Assembly (NCBI RefSeq): GCF_016862555.1
Contig: NZ_BONE01000048.1
Span: 1 to 64,000, forward strand
Length of the DNA: 64,000 bases
Direction of reading: 5' to 3'
Source of the DNA: Asanoa siamensis
Lineage (GTDB): Bacteria; Actinomycetota; Actinomycetes; Mycobacteriales; Micromonosporaceae
A program made the translations under genes and the position numbers. How positions within the stretch are numbered: position 1 is the first letter of the stretch; each line of letters starts with the position of its first letter. The notes below the pieces were generated by a model that did no database searches, had not been told where the DNA came from, and saw only the letters and a list, made by a program, of their open reading frames with translations. Shown here piece after piece: positions 40,199-50,362 of this stretch.

Positions 40199-42772
40199 TC
40201 AGGTCGCCAACGCTTCGGCCACCGCCCGATCAAGGCCCAGCGCCGCGCCCTGCCGGCGGGCCCGGTCGAACGTCGCGTTCCCCAGCTTGCGGCGCAGCGA
40301 GTCCTCGTCCGGGCCGTCGTCCGGCCACGACAGCACGTACGCGCCGAGCCACGTCGCCCCCGACGGCGTCTGCAGGGCCGCGGCCGCCGCGGCCAGCCGC
40401 ACCGCCCGCTCCGGCTCGCCCAGCCGGGCGTCCAGATCGCCCAGCGCCGCGATGAACAGCGGCGGGCTGTTGGTGTCGCCCTTGCCGTAGGCCGCCGACA
40501 ACCCGTCGGCCAGGTAGTCGTGTGCTTCGGCGAAGTCGCCCCGGGCCATCGAGTTGAGCGCCAGGCTGTAGAGCGCCACCGAGGTGCCCACCGAGTCGTC
40601 GGCCTGCTGCGCGGCGACCAGCGCCTCGTGGAACTCGTCCGCCGCCCCGTCGTGGTCGTCCTCCAGCATCGCGATCGTGCCGAGCCGGCTGTGGTGGACG
40701 CTCGTCTGCCAGTCGTCGCCGATCTGCGCGGACAGCCGGCTGGCCTCCTCGATCAGCGGCCGCGCCCGGTCGAAGTCGTACTGGATGATCGCGAGGTGGC
40801 CCAGCGGCCCGGCGGCGCGGGCGATGCCCTCCATGTCGCCGACCTCGCGCAGGATCAGCAGGGCCCGCTCCAGCCGGGGCCCGCCGCGGGCGAGGTCACC
40901 GCTGGCCAGCGACATCGTCCCCGCCGAGAGCAGCGCGCGGCCGTACCCGCGGCGGGACAGGTATTCGCTCATCTCGAAGATCCGGGTCAGGTAGCGCAGC
41001 GCCTCGTCGATGTGCCCGTGCAGCCACCAGAACACCCAGATCGCCTCGGCCAGCCGCAGCGCGGACTCGGGGTCGTGGCGGTCCAGGAACCAGGTCATCG
41101 CCGCGGTCAGGTTGTCGTGCTCGGTCTCGAGCCGGTCCAGCAGCCCGGTCTCGGCCAGCCGGTTCAGGCTCGACTCCGCCGTCAGCGCCAGGTCGAGGTA
41201 GTGGGCGGCGTGGGCCTGGTGCGCGGGATCCCAGTCGGGCCCGTCGCGGAGCTGGTCGAGGGCGAACTGGCGGATGCTGTCGAGCATCCGGAACCGGGTC
41301 TCGTCGGCCGGCTTGCTCACCTGGCGCACCAGGCTGCTCTGCACCAGCCCGTCGAGCGAGTCCACGACGTCGTCGTCCGCGCCCGCGCCGACCGCTTCCG
41401 CCGCGTCGAGGGTGAAGCCGCCCGTGAACACCGCGAGCCGGCGGAAGAGCCGGCGCTCGCTGAAGCTGAGCAGGTCGTAGCTCCAGCCGACGGTGTCACG
41501 CAGGGTGCGCTGCCGGTCGGGCAGGTCGCGCGCACCGCCGGTGAGCAGCTCCAACGGCCGGCCGAGGCGCTGCAGGATCGCGGCCGGCGGCAGCACGCGG
41601 ATCTTCGCGGCGGCCAGCTCGATCGCCAGCGGGAGCCCTTCCAGCCGCCGGCAGATCTCGACGACGGCCGGCAGGTTCTCCTCGTTGAGGCTGAACGCGC
41701 CCGAAGCGGCCCGGGCGCGGTCGACGAAGAGCCGCACCGAGCCGTAGTGGCCGACCACGTCCAGCGTGATGTCCCGGTCGGGGATCGCCAGCGGCTCCAG
41801 CGCGAACGCGTGCTCGCCGCTGATCCGGATGGGGGAGCGGCTGGTCACGAGCGCGGTCACGCCCGCCGCGCCGGCCAGGATGTCGGCGACCACCGGTGCG
41901 GCCTCCGCGACGTGCTCGAAGTTGTCGACCACGAGCAACATCTGGCGGGTACGCAGGAACGCCACGATGTCGGCCAGCGGGCGCCAGGTGCTCGACGTGC
42001 GCAGCCCGAGCGCGCGGGCGATCGCGTCGACGACCAGGTCGGGGGTGTTGACGGTGGACAGCTCCACATAGCCGATGCCGTCCGGGAACAGCCGCCGCAG
42101 CCGCTCGGCGAGGTCGGTGGCGAGCCGGGTCTTGCCGACCCCGCCGGGCCCGGTCAGGGTGACCAGGCGCACGTCCTCGTCCGTGAGCAGCTCCGTCAGC
42201 GCGGCGATCTCGAGGTCGCGGTCGAACATCTGCGTACGCGCGACCGGGATCGCCGCCGGCGGCGCGGTCTCGGGCCCTACCCCGCTTTCCTGGAACCGCT
42301 CGGTGAGCAGCACCGCGATGTCGTGCTCGACCAGCCGGCGCAGCTCGCGGGCGTCGGAGAAGCGGCGGAACGAGACGTCGGCGCTCGACTCGATGTCCTC
42401 GATCAGCGCGGCCAGCCGCGGGTCCCGCCGGGGTGCCGGCGTCTTGACGTAGATCAGCCGGGGCATGTCCGAGGCCAGCCGGTACTCGTCCTCGATGCCG
42501 GACAGCGACGCCCCCGGGGCGATCCAGCCGTAGTCCTCGCCGTACACCCCGATGAAGACGTGGCTCTGCGCGATGTCGGCGCGGTAGACGTCGCGCGGCG
42601 CGTGGGGCCGGCCACAGTCCTCGCACATCACCGGCGCCAGGTGCAGCCGGCGCACGGCCTCGCTGACGGCCGTCCGCTCGATCGAGAGCTCATCGAGCGT
42701 GGAGCTGACGAACACCCGCAACCGCTGGTCCGGAGTCTGGATCAGCTCGGACGGCGTGGTAGGGGTCGACAC
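40199..42772 (-). CDS. DUF4062-STAND ATPase with TPR C-terminus
   Basis: The 857-residue multi-domain protein begins with a DUF4062 domain (residues ~17-110; RVFVSSTLDELSIERTAVSEAV and IYRADIAQSHVFIGVYG-like region). An NB-ARC/STAND ATPase follows, with P-loop GPGGVGKT (208-215), MLLVVDNFEHV as Walker B and LEGLPLAIELAAAKIRVL as a GLPLA-like motif, then a winged-helix region and tetratricopeptide-like repeats to the C-terminus. Such proteins switch between inactive and oligomeric active states on sensing a ligand or damage. It could be a regulator or an innate-immunity sensor; no effector domain other than DUF4062 is seen. The start codon is GTG at 42772. Confidence 0.78.
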   Translation of the reverse strand: MSTPTTPSELIQTPDQRLRVFVSSTLDELSIERTAVSEAVRRLHLAPVMCEDCGRPHAPRDVYRADIAQSHVFIGVYGEDYGWIAPGASLSGIEDEYRLASDMPRLIYVKTPAPRRDPRLAALIEDIESSADVSFRRFSDARELRRLVEHDIAVLLTERFQESGVGPETAPPAAIPVARTQMFDRDLEIAALTELLTDEDVRLVTLTGPGGVGKTRLATDLAERLRRLFPDGIGYVELSTVNTPDLVVDAIARALGLRTSSTWRPLADIVAFLRTRQMLLVVDNFEHVAEAAPVVADILAGAAGVTALVTSRSPIRISGEHAFALEPLAIPDRDITLDVVGHYGSVRLFVDRARAASGAFSLNEENLPAVVEICRRLEGLPLAIELAAAKIRVLPPAAILQRLGRPLELLTGGARDLPDRQRTLRDTVGWSYDLLSFSERRLFRRLAVFTGGFTLDAAEAVGAGADDDVVDSLDGLVQSSLVRQVSKPADETRFRMLDSIRQFALDQLRDGPDWDPAHQAHAAHYLDLALTAESSLNRLAETGLLDRLETEHDNLTAAMTWFLDRHDPESALRLAEAIWVFWWLHGHIDEALRYLTRIFEMSEYLSRRGYGRALLSAGTMSLASGDLARGGPRLERALLILREVGDMEGIARAAGPLGHLAIIQYDFDRARPLIEEASRLSAQIGDDWQTSVHHSRLGTIAMLEDDHDGAADEFHEALVAAQQADDSVGTSVALYSLALNSMARGDFAEAHDYLADGLSAAYGKGDTNSPPLFIAALGDLDARLGEPERAVRLAAAAAALQTPSGATWLGAYVLSWPDDGPDEDSLRRKLGNATFDRARRQGAALGLDRAVAEALAT

Positions 42773-42915
42773 CTCGACACGGTACGCCGCGGGCGTGCGC
42801 GCTGTGGTCGCCCGCGCCCCGAGCGGGGTGTGAGCAGCGTGACAAAGCGGGTCAGGCCTCGCCGGGTAAGGCGGTGTTGTCCGGTCAGTCCCTTACGGTG
42901 CCGGGTGTCGGCCGT

Positions 42916-42928
42916 TAACCTGCCGCTC
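42916..42928 (+). promoter_or_regulatory. -10-like hexamer for leaderless MFS gene
   Basis: TAACCT at 42916-42921 is followed by 7 nt and the ATG at 42929, with no ribosome site. It lies in the 156-bp divergent gap with the STAND ATPase gene. Confidence 0.4.
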
Positions 42929-44233
42929 ATGGATGTCTCGGCCGTTCAGCGGCGCACGCTCCGGCTGCTGTTCGGCACGCAGATCCTGGCCGGGATCGGC
43001 ACCACTGTCGGGATCGCGGTCGGCGCGCTGCTGGCCGCCCGGATCGGCGGCACCGCCGTCTCCGGCGTCGCCTCCAGCGCCCTGGTCATCGGCGCCGCCG
43101 CCCTGGCCATCCCGATCAGCAAGATCACGACAGCGTACGGGCGGCGCAGCGGCCTGGTCACCGCGTACGCCGTCGGGGTCGTCGGTGCCGTCCTGGTCGT
43201 GCTCTCCACCGTGACCGGCAACCTGCCGCTGCTGCTGGTCGGGTTCGCCGCCTTCGGCGGTGGGTCGGCCGCCAACCTGCAGGCCAGGTACGCCGCGATC
43301 GACCTCGCGACCCCCGACCGCCGCGCCCGCCAACTCGCCGTCGTCGTCTGGGCGACCACCCTCGGCGCCGTCGCGGCTCCCAACCTGACCGCGCTCGCCG
43401 ACAGCGGCGGGATCCGGCTCGGCCTGCCGGCGCTGGCCGGCCCGTTCGCGGCGAGTGTGCTGGCGTTCACGGTCGCGGCGATCCTGCTGTTCGTGTTCCT
43501 GCGGCCCGACCCGTTCCTGACGGCCCGCGCGGTCGCGCCCGCCGCGAGCCTGCCGGGCCGGCCGACCGCCCGCGACGGCTTCCGCGCGGTGTTCGGCAAC
43601 CAGACCGCCCGCCTCGGCGTCGCCGCCGTCGCGGTCGGCCACCTCGTCATGGTCGGCGTGATGTCGATGACGCCGGTGCACATCGACCAGGAGGGCGGCC
43701 ACGCCGAGGCCGACGTGCTGCGGATCGTCGGGATCGTGCTCAGTGTGCACATCGTCGGCATGTACGCGTTCTCGCCGCTGATCGGCTGGCTGGCCGACCG
43801 GCTGGGCCGTCGCGTGGTGGTCCTCGCGGGCGCCGCGGTGCTGGTCGCCGCGTGCGCGGTGTCCGGCGCGTCCGGCCACTCGACCCCGTGGCTGACGGTC
43901 GGCCTGTTGCTGCTGGGCCTGGGCTGGTCGGCCACGATGGTGGCCGGCTCGACCCTGTTGTCCGAGTCCGTCGCCGTCGACGTCCGGGCCGCCGCCCAGG
44001 GCCTGTCCGACACGCTGATGGGCGTCGCGGGAGCGGCGGCCGGCGCCCTGAGCGGCGTCGTGGTGGAACTCGCGGGATATCCGGTGCTGACACTGCTGGC
44101 CGCTACTGCGGTCATCCCCCTCGTCGCGCTAGCGTTACGCCCGTTGCCCACCGGGCCGGCACCTTCTTCCTCCGGCCCGGTCGGGCACCCCACGGCCGTC
44201 AACTCGATCGACGGTGGAGCCACCAGAAGCTGA
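42929..44233 (+). CDS. MFS transporter (drug-efflux type)
   Basis: The 434-residue protein has about twelve hydrophobic helices. The conserved MFS loop GWLADRLGRRVVV lies between helices in the second half, and SKITTAYGRRSGLV corresponds to the first-half loop. The TLLSESVAVDVRAAAQGLSDTLMGVAGAAAGA region is typical of drug/H+ antiporter-type MFS proteins. The substrate is unknown. It is divergent from the STAND ATPase gene and ends in a 35-bp overlap with a convergent ABC permease gene. Confidence 0.87.
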   Translation: MDVSAVQRRTLRLLFGTQILAGIGTTVGIAVGALLAARIGGTAVSGVASSALVIGAAALAIPISKITTAYGRRSGLVTAYAVGVVGAVLVVLSTVTGNLPLLLVGFAAFGGGSAANLQARYAAIDLATPDRRARQLAVVVWATTLGAVAAPNLTALADSGGIRLGLPALAGPFAASVLAFTVAAILLFVFLRPDPFLTARAVAPAASLPGRPTARDGFRAVFGNQTARLGVAAVAVGHLVMVGVMSMTPVHIDQEGGHAEADVLRIVGIVLSVHIVGMYAFSPLIGWLADRLGRRVVVLAGAAVLVAACAVSGASGHSTPWLTVGLLLLGLGWSATMVAGSTLLSESVAVDVRAAAQGLSDTLMGVAGAAAGALSGVVVELAGYPVLTLLAATAVIPLVALALRPLPTGPAPSSSGPVGHPTAVNSIDGGATRS

Positions 44234-45190
44234 GCACCGCCAGCGCGGCGGCGAGGGCGACGAAGACGCCGGCTTCGATCCACTGCAGGGTCCAGAACTG
44301 GTTGCCCGGGTGGTAGACGACGTCCTGGCGCAGGCCGAGCGTGCCGACCCAGTCGGCGCACGAGCCGTTGGGCATGTCCGGGCCGCACCTCGTCGGGTCC
44401 GCGGGACCGGTGAACACCTCGCCGGTCGTGGTGATCGGCCGGTTGGTGATCGTCCAGGCGTCGGCGACCGGGTCGGGCTCGATCAGCATCTCGCCGCTCT
44501 GACTGATCATCAGGGCGTCCAGCTTTCCCATGTCGAGCGCCGGGGTCTCGTGCGTCGCGGGCGCCAGGTGGGTGCGCAGCCAGAGCGGCATCGCCGCGAC
44601 CGCGGCCGCGTACCCGATCAGGGTCGTCGCCATCGCCGGCACCGTCCGGCGGACCAGCATGCCGACGGTGACGCCGAGCATGAAGGCGAAGAGGGCGTAC
44701 GCGACGGGTACGACGCCGCGGGCTCCGAACACCAGTGGGGTGATCCGGTCGGCGGCGGCGCTGTCGACGCGGCCCGCCCACGCGGTCACCGCCCAGCTCA
44801 GCAGGCCGATCGCGGCGGCCGTCGCGGCGCCGACCAGCCCGAGCTTGGTGGCCAGCCAGCGGGTCCGGGTGATCGACTGGGTCCAGGCCACGCGATGCGT
44901 ACCCGCCTCGATCTCGCGGGCGACCAGCGGCGCGCCCCAGAAGACGCCGATCAGCGGCGGAGCGGCGTACATGACGGCCATGGTCGTGTAATAGATCGTG
45001 CCGCTCGCGCTGTTGTGGAACCGCGTGAGGAAGGACTCGACCGTGTCGGCGCAGTCGGTCCGGCAGGCGGCGACGCCGGAGTAGAGGTCGCTCACGCCGC
45101 CCGCGCTGATCATCAGCAGGGCGGCGACGACGGCCAGCGCACCCGCGGCGACGACGGCCGGCGTGCGGAACTGGCGCCAGGTGAACCAGA

Positions 45191-45194
<4 letters not shown>
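44199..45194 (-). CDS. ABC-2-type transporter permease
   Basis: The 331-residue integral membrane protein begins MIWFTWRQFRTPAVVAAGALAVV. It has a first helix, then a large extracytoplasmic loop with cysteines (VAACRTDCADTV), then helices including YYTTMAVMYAAPPLIGVFWGAPLVAREIEAGTHRVAWTQS. That REIEAGTHRVAWTQS block is characteristic of ABC-2 exporter permeases of this actinobacterial type. Its ATG overlaps the ABC ATPase stop by 4 bp. Substrate export is inferred; a cell-envelope-active compound is plausible given the GntR regulator. Confidence 0.85.
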
Positions 45195-46071
<877 letters not shown>

Positions 46072-46075
<4 letters not shown>

Positions 46076-46464
46076 GCTCGTGCCTCGCTCTCCGACTGGG
46101 CGCGGAAGGTGGTGGCGAACAGCGCCTCGATGCTCTCCGGGTCGAGGCCCGCCTTCCTGGCCTTGCGCAGCCAGGCGCGCAGCTCCTCGCGCAGCGGCTC
46201 GACGGCGGCGGTCTCCGCGTTGAGGGTGCGGGCGACGAACGTGCCGACCCCGGGACGGGCGCTGACCAGGCCCTCGTACTCCAGCTCCCGGTAGGCCTTG
46301 AGCACGGTGTTCGGGTTGATCGCGACCGTGGCGACCACGTCCTTGATCGTCGGGAGCCGGTCACCCTCGCGCAGCAGGCCGAGGCGCAGCGCCTGGCGGA
46401 CCTGCTGGATGAGCTGCATGTAGGGAGCGACGCCGGAACGACCGTCCAGATGAAACTCGATCAT
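46072..46464 (-). CDS. GntR-family (YtrA-type) repressor of ABC operon
   Basis: The 130-residue regulator has an N-terminal GntR winged-helix (MIEFHLDGRSGVAPYMQLIQQVRQALRLGLLREGDRLPTIKDVVATVAINPNTVLKAYRELEYEGLVSARPGVGTFV) and a short helical C-terminus. Its length is typical of the YtrA subgroup, which sits at the head of ABC export operons responding to cell-wall antibiotics. ATG 46464 has a GAGAAGG ribosome site, and a TATAGT -10-like element lies at 46495-46500. A TAGT-N8-ACTA imperfect repeat (46483-46498 region) overlapping that promoter may be its operator. Confidence 0.87.
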
Positions 46465-46613
46465 GCCCTTCTCGCATTTCTCTAGTTTCATAGGACTATA
46501 GGGTGCGCCGGTGGTGTGGGGTCAAGCTCATGGGGCTGGGGATTAACTGAGAGTCGCCGACCCGGCGTAGGTTGGCTATCCGGTTGTCTTCCTTGACGAG
46601 GGGTGCTGGGACT

Positions 46614-46814
46614 GTGCGGTTGACCGATTTCTGGGCGCGGCTCGAGCAGGCGTTCGGGCCCGGCTACGCGGCCAGCATCGCCAGCGACCAGGTGTTGCCG
46701 CAGCTCGGCGGGCGGACCGTCGAGCAGGCGTTGGCCGCGGGCGTGGAGACGGTGGTGGTCTGGCGGGCGGTCGTGGCCGCCTACCCCGACAGGGTGCCGG
46801 CCCGGTTGCGGTGA
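46614..46814 (+). CDS. DUF3046 protein upstream of recA
   Basis: The 66-residue product (MRLTDFWARLEQAFGPGYAASIASDQVLPQLGGRTVEQALAAGVETVVVWRAV) matches the DUF3046 family. Its homologue Rv2738c sits just upstream of recA in M. tuberculosis, as here. Function is unknown. The GTG at 46614 follows a gaggggtgctggg purine-rich segment that may act as ribosome site. TAGGTT near 46568 may be its -10 box. Confidence 0.75.
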   Translation: MRLTDFWARLEQAFGPGYAASIASDQVLPQLGGRTVEQALAAGVETVVVWRAVVAAYPDRVPARLR

Positions 46815-46849
46815 GCGGGTCTTCACGTTCGGCGTGTCGACTCCGCGTA

Positions 46850-46861
46850 GAACACCTGTTC
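46850..46861 (+). promoter_or_regulatory. LexA (SOS) box upstream of recA
   Basis: GAACACCTGTTC is an exact GAAC-N4-GTTC palindrome, the core of the actinobacterial LexA box. It lies about 80 bp upstream of the recA leaderless promoter, consistent with a second, LexA-controlled promoter as in mycobacterial recA. Confidence 0.75.
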
Positions 46862-46914
46862 GGCTAGAGTCCTCACCTGGCGGTTATCCACAGGCGCGGC
46901 ACGGCGGCTGTTTT

Positions 46915-46937
46915 CTGTCATACCCAGCGCCTAGGTT
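46915..46937 (+). promoter_or_regulatory. RecA-NDp/PafBC-type promoter of recA
   Basis: CTGTCATAC (46915-46923), an 8-nt spacer and TAGGTT (46932-46937) lie 6 nt before the recA GTG. The TGTCA core plus spacing match the LexA-independent damage promoter described for mycobacteria (TTGTCRGTG, N8, TANNNT). The message would be leaderless. A nearly identical arrangement precedes lhr. Confidence 0.6.
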
Positions 46938-46943
46938 GTCCGC

Positions 46944-48035
46944 GTGACGAAGAGTTCGAAAATGCCGGCGAAGGCAGGGGTGGCGGCGATGGCGACAGGG
47001 CCAGATCGGGACAAGGCGCTAGACCTTGCTCTCGCGCAGATCGACAAACAGTTCGGCAAGGGTTCGGTGATGCGGCTGGGAGAGCGGCCGGTCATCCAGA
47101 CGGCGGTGATCCCGACCGGGTCCATCGCGCTCGACGTGGCGCTCGGCGTCGGCGGCCTGCCGCGCGGGCGGGTCATCGAGGTCTACGGTCCGGAGTCCTC
47201 CGGCAAGACGACGGTGGCGCTGCACGCCGTGGCCAACGCCCAGCGGGCGGGTGGCATCGCGGCCTTCATCGACGCGGAGCACGCGCTCGATCCCGACTAC
47301 GCCAGGGCGCTCGGTGTCGACACCGACGCGCTGCTGGTCTCCCAGCCCGACACCGGTGAGCAGGCGCTCGAGATCGCCGACATGCTGATCCGCTCCGGCG
47401 CGCTCGACATCATCGTCATCGACTCGGTGGCGGCCCTCGTGCCGCGCGCCGAGATCGAGGGCGAGATGGGCGACAGCCACGTGGGTCTGCAGGCCCGCCT
47501 GATGAGCCAGGCGCTCCGCAAGATCACCGGTATCCTCAACAACTCGGGCACGACCGCGATCTTCATCAACCAGCTCCGCGAGAAGATCGGCGTGATGTTC
47601 GGCAGCCCGGAGACCACGACCGGTGGCCGGGCGCTGAAGTTCTACGCCTCGGTCCGCCTCGACGTGCGCCGCATCGAAAGCCTCAAGGACGGCACCGACG
47701 TGGTCGGCAACCGCACCCGCGTCAAGGTCGTCAAGAACAAGGTCGCGGCGCCGTTCAAGCAGGCCGAGTTCGACATCATGTACGGCAAGGGCATCTCCCG
47801 CGAGGGCTCCCTGATCGACGTGGGCGTCGAACAGAACATCATCCGCAAGTCGGGCGCCTGGTACACCTACGACGGCGACCAGCTCGGCCAGGGCAAGGAA
47901 AAGGCCCGCGAGTTCCTCAAGGAAAACCCCGACGTAGCCGCCGAGATCGAAAAGAAGATCCTCGAAAAGCTCGGCGTAGGCCAGGGCGCCGGCGACGCGG
48001 CCGGCGGCCTCGAGTTGCCGCCGGTCGACTTCTAA
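46944..48035 (+). CDS. recA: Recombinase RecA
   Basis: RecA catalyses homologous strand exchange and SOS co-protease activity. The 363-residue product has Walker [10 protein letters not shown] (residues 82-90), [51 protein letters not shown] and [18 protein letters not shown] with loop L2. No intein is present, unlike M. tuberculosis. The start GTG at 46944 is positioned by the damage-type -10 box, with a LexA box further upstream, so control by both pathways is expected. recX follows after 14 nt. Confidence 0.98.
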   Translation: MTKSSKMPAKAGVAAMATGPDRDKALDLALAQIDKQFGKGSVMRLGERPVIQTAVIPTGSIALDVALGVGGLPRGRVIEVYGPESSGKTTVALHAVANAQRAGGIAAFIDAEHALDPDYARALGVDTDALLVSQPDTGEQALEIADMLIRSGALDIIVIDSVAALVPRAEIEGEMGDSHVGLQARLMSQALRKITGILNNSGTTAIFINQLREKIGVMFGSPETTTGGRALKFYASVRLDVRRIESLKDGTDVVGNRTRVKVVKNKVAAPFKQAEFDIMYGKGISREGSLIDVGVEQNIIRKSGAWYTYDGDQLGQGKEKAREFLKENPDVAAEIEKKILEKLGVGQGAGDAAGGLELPPVDF

Positions 48036-48049
48036 CGAGCTGACCGGCC

Positions 48050-49288
48050 ATGGCCGGTCGACGCAGGGGTGCCCGTTCCGGCCGAGGCTGGGACGCGGCA
48101 CCACCACGTCCACGCACCCGCCGCCCCCATCCGGCGCCGGACGGCGAGACCCAGACGGACCCGGCGGCCGAGTTCGCCTGGCCGGAGGGGGCGGAGCCCC
48201 TCGACGACCCGTGGGGCGGCCGAGCGGCGGTCCTGGACCACGAGGGGCCGTCACCGTCCGCGGACGCTGACGCTCCGGCCACCCGGCGCGGCGGTCGCAG
48301 CCGCCCAGCCGGCGACGGCTCGGATGCCGGTGCGGGCGGTGGTTGGTCTGCGCGGGGTGGTCGCGGTGCGGGTCGGCAGGGCGGCGATGCCGCCGGTGAC
48401 GGCTCGGGCAGTGGTTGGTCTGGGCGGGCTGATCGCGGTGTGGGCGGGTTTGGCGACGGCGACGCGGCTGGCGACAGCTCCGACGCTGGTGCGAGCGGCA
48501 GGTGGTCCGCCCGCGGTCGCGCCGGTGGTGGCGGTGCGGGTCGGTTCGGCGGCGATGCCGCCGGTGACGGCTCTGACGCTGGTGCGGGTGGTGGCCGCGG
48601 TGGCTGGTCCGGGCGAGGTGGTCGAGTCGGTGGCGGTCGCGGTCGTGGGCGGTCCGGCGGGTTCGGCTCGTCGGGACGCGCGGCGTCCGGGAGCGGCACG
48701 GGTGCTCCCGCGTCGCCGGCCGACGAGGCCGAGATGGCCCGGGAGATCTGCCTCCGGCAACTCGCGGTGCGGCCACGCACCCGCGCGGAACTGGCGCGCG
48801 CACTGGCCCGCCGGGGCATCTCGGAGGAGACGGCGGCCGCGGTACTCGACCGCTACGACGAGGTCGGCATCATCGACGACGCGGCGTTCTCCCGGGCGTG
48901 GGTGAGCAGCCGCCACGCGGGCCGCGGGCTGGCCCGCCGGGCGCTGGCCAACGAGCTACGCAAACACGGCGTCGACTCCGAGACGGCCGGCGCGGCCCTC
49001 GAACAACTCGACGACTCGACCGAGGCCGACACCGCCCGCGCACTGGTGGACCGCAAGCTCCGCACGGTCCGCGGCGACCCGGAACAGGTGTTCCGGCGAC
49101 TGGTCGGCATGCTGGCCCGCAAGGGCTACGCCCCGGGCGTCGCGATCCGCGCGGTCAAGGACGCCCTGGCGGCGCAGAGCGCCGAAGCAGCCGAGTTCGC
49201 CGACAACGTCGACGTCGACGCCCTGGCCGAGGCCCAGTCCTCGATGGACACGGACGCCGACCTCACCCGCCCGACGGACGCGGACTAG
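48050..49288 (+). CDS. recX: RecX with long low-complexity repeat N-terminus
   Basis: RecX modulates RecA filaments. The 412-residue protein is much longer than typical RecX (about 160-270). The conserved part is confined to about residues 230-385 (EICLRQLAVRPRTRAELARALARRGISEETAAAVLDRYDEVGIIDDAAFSRAWVSSR and REELRKHGVDSE-like region). Residues ~1-225 are Gly/Arg/Asp-rich, and residues 88-191 carry four in-frame repeats (pattern GD-S-DAGAGGGWSARG...GGDAA). The DNA-level unit is 75-93 bp, always a multiple of 3. The long N-terminus may be disordered. An ATG 14 nt after recA is the natural start for a coupled gene, but a start within the repeat cannot be excluded. Confidence 0.85.
   Translation: MAGRRRGARSGRGWDAAPPRPRTRRPHPAPDGETQTDPAAEFAWPEGAEPLDDPWGGRAAVLDHEGPSPSADADAPATRRGGRSRPAGDGSDAGAGGGWSARGGRGAGRQGGDAAGDGSGSGWSGRADRGVGGFGDGDAAGDSSDAGASGRWSARGRAGGGGAGRFGGDAAGDGSDAGAGGGRGGWSGRGGRVGGGRGRGRSGGFGSSGRAASGSGTGAPASPADEAEMAREICLRQLAVRPRTRAELARALARRGISEETAAAVLDRYDEVGIIDDAAFSRAWVSSRHAGRGLARRALANELRKHGVDSETAGAALEQLDDSTEADTARALVDRKLRTVRGDPEQVFRRLVGMLARKGYAPGVAIRAVKDALAAQSAEAAEFADNVDVDALAEAQSSMDTDADLTRPTDAD
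48311..48622 (+). repeat. In-frame tandem repeats within recX
   Basis: Four successive units (about 84, 75, 93 and 60 bp) encode GDGSDAGAGGGWSARG-type segments, each ending in GGDAA or GDGDAA except the last. All lengths are multiples of 3, so selection or constraint kept the reading frame. Unit sizes resemble the minisatellite after recX. Confidence 0.7.
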
Positions 49289-49319
49289 CAATCGAACGAT
49301 CTTCCCCGGCCGTCGCCCG

Positions 49320-50335
49320 CGACGCTGGCGCGACGGCGCCGCGAGCCGCGGCCACGAAACTGCGGTCACCGCGCCCGCGCCCGCAGCCGAACGAGCGTCG
49401 GTGGCGCATTCGCGCGGAGGGCGTAGCAGGGGGAGCCCGCGCTGCGGCCGCCGCGCGGGCAAAACGACGGTTGGTGCCGGCATCGGCGCCGTAGTTGGTG
49501 GCGTCACCGGGGAGCATGCGCCGGGGCCGCGGGCGCGGCAGAACAACGGTCGGTGCCGGCACTCGCGCCGGCGGCGTCGCGAGGGGGCGCGCGCCGCGGC
49601 GGCCGCGCCAGGGCCAAACGGGCACCGGTGCCGGCATTCGCACCGGCGGCATCGCCGGGGGAGCGACGTGCGGCGGTGGACGCGCCCGGGCCGGACGAGG
49701 GTTGGTGCGGGCGTTCGTTGCCTGGCGGGTGGCGTCATGAGGGAGTAGGTGCGGCGGTCGCCGCGCCTGCGCCGGACGAGGGCTGGCGCGAGCGTTCGTT
49801 GCCCGGCGGGTGGCGTCGTGGAGAGAGCAGGTGCGGCGGTGGCCGCGCCTGGGCCGGACGAGGGCTGGTGCGGGCGTTCGTTGCCTGGCCGGTGGCGTCG
49901 CGGGGGAACATGCGCCGCCGGCAGCCGTGCCCCGGTTAGGCGAGGGCTGGGTGCCGGTGTTCGCGTCGTGGCCGGTGGCGTTGCGGAGGGGCATGGCCGC
50001 GGCGCCCGCGCCCGCGCTAACGAGAGCCGGCGTCCGCGCTATGGCCGGCGGCGTCACCGTAGGAGCACGCGCCGTGGCCGAGGCCGAACAGCGGTCGCAT
50101 CGGCATCCGCGCCGTGGCCGGTGGCAGCGGTGCTGGCGCGCCCTCACCTCGGGAAGCGCGCTGGGACCGATGACCGCGCGTACCCGCATCCGAGCCGCTG
50201 CGACGGCATCGCTGCTGACCACGGCTCCTCGCAGGGACCAGCGACCCACCCGCATCGACGTCCGCGGCATCGCTGCTGGCCCGCGCACCACGGCACCCGC
50301 GCGGCAACGACCACTCGCACCGACATCCGAGCGTG
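49320..50335. repeat. Degenerate minisatellite array (unit about 62-83 bp) after recX
   Basis: The 1.07-kb gap between recX and the next gene is filled with about a dozen related units. Landmarks such as GGTGCGGGCG or GGTGCCGGC recur at about 49326, 49399, 49471, 49551, 49626, 49701, 49784, 49866, 49948, 50028, 50101, 50180, 50249 and 50311. Spacings are 62-83 bp, mostly not multiples of 3, which argues against coding. Best-preserved units are at 49691, 49774 and 49856 (starting GGACGAGGG). The last units are the most diverged. Confidence 0.8.
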
Positions 50336-50362
50336 AGCCAGCAGCCCTACCGCCGCCCCGGC

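Noticed and set aside
40520-42928. Long plus-strand open frame opposite the STAND ATPase, fused in frame to the MFS gene
   Set aside because: The region upstream of ATG 42929 is antisense to a real ATPase gene; MFS homology starts at 42929.
47019-48803. 594-codon minus-strand frame opposite recA and recX
   Set aside because: Antisense shadow of recA with His/Arg-rich product.
49320-50335. The repeat array as a CRISPR
   Set aside because: Units are 62-83 bp, degenerate throughout with no constant repeat/variable spacer alternation, and no cas genes are near.
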